64,000 nt of DNA from Oscheius sp. JU75 (Eukaryota > Nematoda > Chromadorea > Rhabditida > Rhabditidae), in assembly GCA_037178855.1 (NCBI GenBank), contig JASJZC010000004.1, positions 6,758,001 through 6,822,000 on the forward strand, read 5' to 3'. This document shows positions 58,868-64,000 of the stretch, piece by piece. Position 1 is the first letter of the stretch; each line of letters begins with the position of its first letter. A program made the position numbers and the translations under genes. The notes beneath the pieces were generated by a model. That model made no database searches and was not told the origin of the DNA. It saw only the letters and a program-made list of their open reading frames with translations.

Positions 58868-61800
58868 CTAGGAAGTAGCTTTCTTCTTCGTAGTCTCTTC
58901 GGTCGGGTCGGGATCTGAAATGCTTCATTTGAATGCAGATCTACTCTTTCCCACGACAAACTGCCCAAGCAAAATGTTTTTAAGACCGGCGACCGAACCC
59001 CGTGCCTGCTGGCCAAAAAGCGACTTTTTTTGACAGGAGCCTCAACTACTTAAAAATTTGGCTGTTTACCGCTCTTAATTAAAAATGGACTGTAGCCTGG
59101 CCCCTTGGATTATAAATCTGAGCGATCCAATTCGATTCCCGCCTTTGATTTTCAAAGTTGTCATTATAATTTGACCGTGTTCGGGGGCTTTAATACGCAC
59201 CTATCTCATCCGAACACGGCCTTCTTCAGCTTCCGGACGAAGCTACTGGACTCACTGGAGGATTCCGTCGTCGATTCTTGTGAAGGAGACTCCTGCTTCT
59301 TCTCGGTCTTTTCTTCCTTCTTCTTTTTTTCCGCTTCTTTTGGAGCAGGGTCAACTGAAAAAACCGTATATTCTGTAGGACACGTTCAAGTGGCCTAATG
59401 ACTTTTCGTCATAATTTCGGCCAGGAGGTTCCCGGTTCGGATCCATCTCTTAATAAAATGACATGGCATTTCTGCATAAACTACGACCAGGAGGGTCCGT
59501 TTTCGAATCTACCTCGTGACCAACCTATTTTTAATGTTTGTTTACCCATTTTTTTTGCATTAAATACCTAAAAAAAAGCTTACTTTTTTCTTTCTCAGGC
59601 AGCTTGACCGATCCCGTCTTCGGTTTATCCATCAGGGCCCATTCCTGCATCAGCTCCCGTTGCCGCTTGTTTATCGACCTAAATATATCAAAATTTTAGC
59701 GCCAAAAGTCATAAAATTACTTCGGAACGACAACTTTGATATGAATGTACTGATCACCGTACTGGTCGCGCCCATTGCGCTTCTTCACACCCTTGCCTGT
59801 CAACTTCATACGGGTGTGACTCGAGGTGCCGGAGGGTACTTGGATGTGGGTATCTTCAACAATTCCCGGGACCTAAATTATGAGATTTTAACCAAAAAAT
59901 AGGGTTAAATACCATGACAGTCCCGCCGAGCACAGCCTGAGCAATGTTGATCTCGACGTCACAATGGATGTCGTCCTTCTCGCGACGGAAGCGGACGGAG
60001 GGTTCCACTTGGAACGTTATGTAGACTTGGTTCTGAAATATAAGGAGTTTTTTTTAGTTCACAGCAGAGTATGTAGCATATGCTCGTTATTGCACATCTT
60101 CACCATTGTTATATAGTAATTATGTTGTCCAAAACCTCGTCATTTTCCATAAAAAAGCACAAAAATGAGGGCACTTACCTTGCCAACCTTGAATCGAACC
60201 CGATCTCCATTATTCGTGCCCTGCGGCACACCGATGCTGACCTGTCTTCGCTGAACGGTAGCTCCGGTTCCCGTGCATTCTTGGCATGGATTCTGAGGTT
60301 TTTTTATACCAAATTTTACAGGGAAAAATTACCTTATTGTAGGCCCCGGACCCGTTGCAGCGATTACACATGGCCTGGTAGATGTAACCACCCTGCATTC
60401 TCGAGGTCGTCATTCCCGTGCCGTTGCAGTATGGACAGCTCGTCTTTTTGTGACCGGGCTCCACTTGGGTCCCATGGCACTTTAGACAGTCCTCGACCAC
60501 GTTCAGATGCACGTTCTTTTGGGTACCTAAAAGGTTTAGATTGTCCGCAAATGACCAGAGGTTCGAACCTGCCCGAGCTCAAATTTTTTTTTGTAAAGTA
60601 CTATTTTGTTGAGTTTTCCGAGCTGTGTAAGAAAATAAATAAATGTTTCGTGTCATATTTAGGGTTTTCCGTCCCGAACCAATTTTGTGCAATTAGCGCA
60701 ATGGTAAAGTGGTGTCTTGAGACCAGCACAAAACTAAATGAGGGTTTGAATCCCCAATACGGAAAAGTGTTTCTCTAGTAGTGTTTTCAGGCAGAAACAG
60801 CGCTTCCAGATAAAGGTCACCCACTGGGGATGGAAAAAATTGACTTTTCTTACATTTTGCTGTTTCTCCTGCTGAGAATCGTTTTGGAAATAATAAAACT
60901 TCGTAATTTTTACAATATACTACTTTCGAAGAAAAAGTCCCACCTCTCACAGCCTCCTCAAAAGTCAGGTCCATGATCATTTCCTCCGCGTAGGAGTGGC
61001 CGAATTGGCTGTCGCTGAACATGTCCCAGTTCATTCCACCACCGCCCTTAATTTTTGCAAATTAATAAAATAAGCTGGAGAACTGACCATATTGCCGAAA
61101 GCCTTGCGGAAGATCTCATTCACGTCCATCGTGCTACGATAATTGAAGCCAGAATGTCCCTGAGGACCCGAACCTGAGCCTCTCGGATCTCCTCCGTGCA
61201 TGTCGTAATCCTGCCGTTTCGTGTCATCTGACAACACCTAAAATCGTCATTTTGGTCATATTTCTTGAAATTAAAAAAAAAGTTTGTCCCTGGCGGGGAT
61301 TGAACGCGAAACCCTCAGCTCGACAGTCTTACTGACTGCGCCATTTGTTGAAAATTCTCTGGAAAACCGACCTCGTAGGCTTCAGAAATCTCCTGGAATT
61401 TTTCCTGTGCCTCTTTCGTCTTGTTCACGTCCGGATGGTACTTTTTGGCCAGCTAAAATGAGGAGGTTTAGGTGGGGCTAAAAATAAGGGAAAAAGTTAC
61501 CTGAAAATAGGCCTTTTTGATCTCTTTCGCGGTGGCAGCCTTCTCCAGACCGAGGGTCTTGTAGTAGTCTTCTTTGAGCAGGGAGCTGCTCGAGTGGAAG
61601 GAGGCTTTCCCTGCAACAAATGGGTCAAAGGTGAGGAAAGAATGATTCAAAAAAGTAGCAATAGTCGAGCAGTCTAATTCGGCTGTCTCTTGACAGATTG
61701 CCTGCTTTTTGTTCTAGGTACATATTCTTTTTTTTCGGCAGCCATTTTCCTGCAAATTGCACGTTTTTCTGATCAAACTTTTGCTCTCGTAAAGACTGCA

Positions 61801-62352
61801 GATGCTGCTAAAATATGAAAGCTTGCTACCTGTTTTACTGCATCGCTCTAACAGTTTTTTGTAGCGTATGGATGTGAGATACAGTAGGCAAAGTTATGTT
61901 TCAGCTTAGGACGTCTCGACCGTTTTCTGATTGTAAGGTCAAAATCTGTCCATTGCGTCGCCGTAGAATTGCTTCGTAAAGCTATAAACTAGCCGAGAAC
62001 ATCAGAAATAGTGAACTGGGTCTTACACAAATCTAAACAAGTATTTTTTTTTTTGCTTTTTGCACGTTTCATTATGCAATAAATCATTTTTTCCGTTCAA
62101 TTTTCCTCCCCAGAATTCCTCAAAAACTAGATCAAAATATATGACTTTTCTGAAACATTTCTCACACCACTCAAGGCTAAAAAAATCTTTAAAAAACCCA
62201 CCTTGAGCATTTTGTCTCGCTCCTCCTGTCCTCAACAGCGGGGTTTGACTTGACGAGCAGGCAGTACTTGCTCCCGCCACGCTCGGGATCAAACTTGCCG
62301 CCAAGGGGGCCATTAGACGGCCCAAGCTGGCAGTTTTATTGAGCATGAGCAT
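58868..62352 (-). CDS. dnj-10: Mitochondrial DnaJ/Hsp40, DNAJA3 (Tid1) type
   Basis: Exons in transcript order: 62352-62202, 61610-61501, 61452-61372, 61237-61088, 61046-60944, 60526-60333, 60292-60179, 60032-59913, 59872-59721, 59678-59584, 59354-59256, 58914-58868; 471 residues. A basic N-terminal segment without acidic residues looks like a mitochondrial presequence. The J domain has [20 protein letters not shown] and KYHPDVN (HPD). A Gly-rich stretch follows, then four zinc-binding repeats ([32 protein letters not shown]) and the substrate-binding C-terminal domains. It should deliver unfolded proteins to mitochondrial Hsp70. The penultimate exon can read through its donor to an earlier stop at 59206-59208, giving a different tail. 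Several introns contain tRNA-derived repeats. The symbol is by analogy with C. elegans. Confidence 0.95.
59395..59520 (+). repeat. Tandem tRNA-derived SINE pieces in DnaJ intron
   Basis: Two units in a row, with B-like boxes GGTTCGGATCC (about 59433-59443) and TTTTCGAATCTACC (about 59499-59512). Each is preceded by a similar GRCCAGGAGG(G/T) segment. Confidence 0.55.
60537..60640 (+). repeat. SINE copy, B-box region and tail
   Basis: CCAGAGGTTCGAACCTGCCC is followed by a tail with GTTGAGTTTTCCGAGCTG. The same order recurs at 63750-63860. Confidence 0.6.
60685..60775 (+). repeat. tRNA-derived SINE copy
   Basis: A box TTAGCGCAATGGTAAAG and B box GGGTTTGAATCCCC in tRNA-like spacing, but the acceptor and anticodon arms do not pair. 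It lies in a DnaJ intron, antisense to the gene. Confidence 0.7.
61285..61350 (-). repeat. tRNA-derived SINE copy
   Basis: On the reverse strand, TGGCGCAGTCAGTAAG (A box) and CGTTCAATCCCCG (B box) are in tRNA-like order. The flanks do not form an acceptor stem. Sense to the DnaJ gene, in an intron. Confidence 0.7.
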
Positions 62353-62646
62353 AAAAAAAAGTTTGGGGCCCTTAGCCTAAAAATTAAGGGGCCACTTTCA
62401 TCAGCTTCGTGCGCGTTTTAACGGGCGCGATACGCAATTGCGTATTTCAGGTATTTTAAGACGAAACCTGTTAGAAAATCACTCTAAAAACATAAAACTT
62501 AGGGTGAAACTTTATGCCACGATAAATGTACAAAATCTGTATGGGTGAGTATCGGGTTTTGGAGGTATACTGTACGGGGGGAGGATCTAAAATAAAACCC
62601 GTAGGGCAATGAGAAAAAATAGGGGGCAAAAAAAATGTGAGTAAAT
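62353..62646. other. Intergenic between KEN-motif gene and DnaJ gene
   Basis: 294 bases between two minus-strand genes, short enough for an operon. No candidate gene is seen. Confidence 0.45.
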
Positions 62647-63675
62647 CTATGTGGGACGAGGCTGATTTTCTTTGTTGTGACCGGCCCGGTAATCCTGGTG
62701 GACTTGGTGGAAGGCGGCCCGGAGCTCGTCTGTCGAACGGTCGCGCATCATCTGGAATGAGGATTATTTAGGCGGGAAAATGTAGTGCTACAGAGCCATT
62801 TCTTTGTTTTCCGGCTATTCCGCTGCCTTGCTTCCAAAACAATTTACGGCCCTACAACAATGTTTATCAGTCTCAGATTATTGCATACACTTTCTCAGCT
62901 CATTAAAATGTACAAAATGACATTTGCCTGATCTCAAAATGATAGAAGGGAATAGTTTGTCGTTGAGCGGACTCGAACCCGAGTCGCGCGGGTCTTAACA
63001 ATACACCAACTTTTGCGCTAAAACTTTGAAGCTCTGTAACTTTGTTTGGAGTAAGGGTACCCCTAATATGATATATTCTTACTCAGCTTGAAATCTTTTA
63101 GAACGACATCATAAAAACATGAAAAAATTATTGTAGAATTTTCTGTGGAGTTTTATTTTTGACAGGTTTGGCAAGCCAGGGCAGAAGAGCGTCGAACGGT
63201 TCAAAATGGTGGCGACGCTAGGGACTGGTCATCTACTTGATTACCTTTAAGCAGTTTTTTTTTGAGTTAATTACAAAACTCAAATTACACTAACAGTGAC
63301 TCTTACCTGATTATAGTTCCTTCCCATCTCCCTGATCGTCTTGTTCTGCTCGTCGTCGTCCCTCTTCCAGCCGGGAATCTGGGCGTTCAGATGCCGAAGA
63401 TTGCTCTAAATCTGTATTTCACCTTATTTTTTTATATGGTACCTCCGCCACGAGCCCGAGCTCCCTTTTCGAGCTGACATTCGCGAGATCCATCAAAATC
63501 TTGTCCAAAACCTGCTGGCGCTGCGAATTGCGGTCTTTCAGCTTCTCGACGGCCGTCTTGTACTGGTCCATGTACTCGATACAGCAGCGCATCGTTTCCT
63601 GGTTGTATCTCTTCACCTTGACCTCGTGCTCCAGCTTCAGATTGAGCGATTTTTCGGCGTCGACCAGCCGGGACA
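62647..63675 (-). CDS. Unidentified coiled-coil protein with C-terminal KEN motif, 5' partial
   Basis: Exons in transcript order: 63675-63443, 63405-63307, 62751-62647, giving 145 residues of the C-terminus. Upstream exons lie outside the window or in 63676-64000, unseen. The first exon is a coiled coil rich in Lys, Glu and Gln (EKSLNLKLEHEVKVKRYNQ). The middle exon has IPGWKRDDDEQNKTIREMG. The protein ends HNKENQPRPT; KEN is a known recognition motif of the anaphase-promoting complex. I do not recognise the family and assign no function. A cell-cycle or spindle role is only a guess from the coiled coil and KEN. The acceptor ATTTAG at 63406 is chosen because the alternative reads a stop. It lies 294 bases upstream of the DnaJ gene on the same strand. 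Confidence 0.7.
62752..63306. repeat. Intron holding a fuller-length SINE
   Basis: 62955-63020 on the reverse strand has TTAGCGCAAAAGTTGGTG (A-box region) and GGTTCGAGTCC (B box). The adjoining 63020-63110 (GAAGCTCTGTAACTTTG... ATATGAT...CAGCTTGAAAT) aligns with 16035-16115 beside the TACC copy. The element therefore includes a non-tRNA body and is about 150-170 bases long. Confidence 0.75.
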
Positions 63676-63739
63676 CTGAATATGTCATTTTAGTTATTTT
63701 AGGGGGAATTTGCCCGCGTGTCTCTTTCTGCCTACGGCC

Positions 63740-63865
63740 TATTTTTCCAGAACTACCAGGGTTCGAAACCGCCCGGGGTCAAAACAAAAAAGTATGATTT
63801 GTAGAGTTCTTCGAACTAAGCTGAGAATTGGACAGGTTTACAAGCATTCTAGCTCAGAAGGAGCA
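63740..63865 (+). repeat. SINE copy at the window edge
   Basis: CCAGGGTTCGAAACCGCCCG followed by GTAGAGTTCTTCGAACTAAG parallels the copy at 60537-60640. Confidence 0.6.
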
Positions 63866-64000
63866 ATAGCCGACTTTTTTCGGTCATATTTGGTTCGTTA
63901 TACCTACCAAGAAATCTTCTCGGAGTAAAGTTAGCATCAAGTTCATTCATTTCCGATGCACATTTTGTGCACAAATTGAGTCGTTTTCAGTCCGAAAACA

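Noticed and set aside
60685-60775. Functional tRNA on the plus strand
   Set aside because: The acceptor ends do not pair and the anticodon stem is missing.

Overview
The window is animal nuclear DNA, almost certainly from a nematode. Every protein gene is split by many short GT-AG introns ending in TTTCAG. A nuclear receptor has the nematode-type first zinc finger ([11 protein letters not shown]). The U2 snRNA starts like nematode U2 (CAAAGUGUAGUA). Several same-strand gene pairs lie 130-310 bp apart, as in nematode operons. I could not identify the genus. Exon borders were placed by hand from reading frame, splice sites and remembered family conservation; no alignment was run.

Layout. 0.2-1.8 kb: chimaerin-type RacGAP (+, 5' end outside). 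2.0-4.0 kb: ALDH9-type aldehyde dehydrogenase (-), then a U2 snRNA (-) at 4.4-4.5 kb. 5.3-9.3 kb: sn1-specific diacylglycerol lipase (-), with a tRNA-Ile(AAU) inside one intron. 10.1-14.5 kb: PPM1G-like PP2C phosphatase (+). 15.1-16.9 kb: TACC-domain protein (+). 17.1-20.8 kb: multi-C2H2 zinc-finger protein (-). 25.0-26.7 kb: nuclear hormone receptor (+). 27.7-31.7 kb: merlin/NF2 (+), 32.0-33.5 kb: THOC5 (+), 33.7-34.2 kb: glutaredoxin (+). 34.9-39.7 kb: a block of endonuclease/exonuclease/phosphatase-like (EEP) genes and fragments, bounded on both sides by copies of the glutaredoxin/GALNT junction. 40.8-43.9 kb: polypeptide GalNAc-transferase (-). 44.3-47.0 kb: phospholipase B-like protein (-). 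47.0-48.1 kb: small PH-domain protein (+). 48.2-49.3 kb: ARPC3 (+). 50.3-58.5 kb: SF3B1 (+). 58.9-62.4 kb: mitochondrial DnaJ of the DNAJA3/Tid1 type (-). 62.6-64 kb: the 3' end of an unidentified coiled-coil protein with a C-terminal KEN motif (-).

Most genes are housekeeping or signalling genes with no common pathway. U2 snRNA and SF3B1 both act in branch-point recognition but lie 46 kb apart. Chimaerin, merlin, ARPC3 and TACC all touch the cytoskeleton. Likely operon pairs are PH-protein/ARPC3, THOC5/glutaredoxin (perhaps with merlin upstream), and KEN-protein/DNAJA3.

The unusual material is between and inside the genes. There is a tRNA-derived SINE family, dense in the TACC, SF3B1 and DNAJA3 introns. 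There are foldback (MITE-like) inverted repeats, a perfect 17-bp intronic hairpin, and introns dominated by CTGTC/GACAG words. The most striking region is the 34.1-40.9 kb insertion, which carries an EEP-like family whose last catalytic motif lacks its aspartate.
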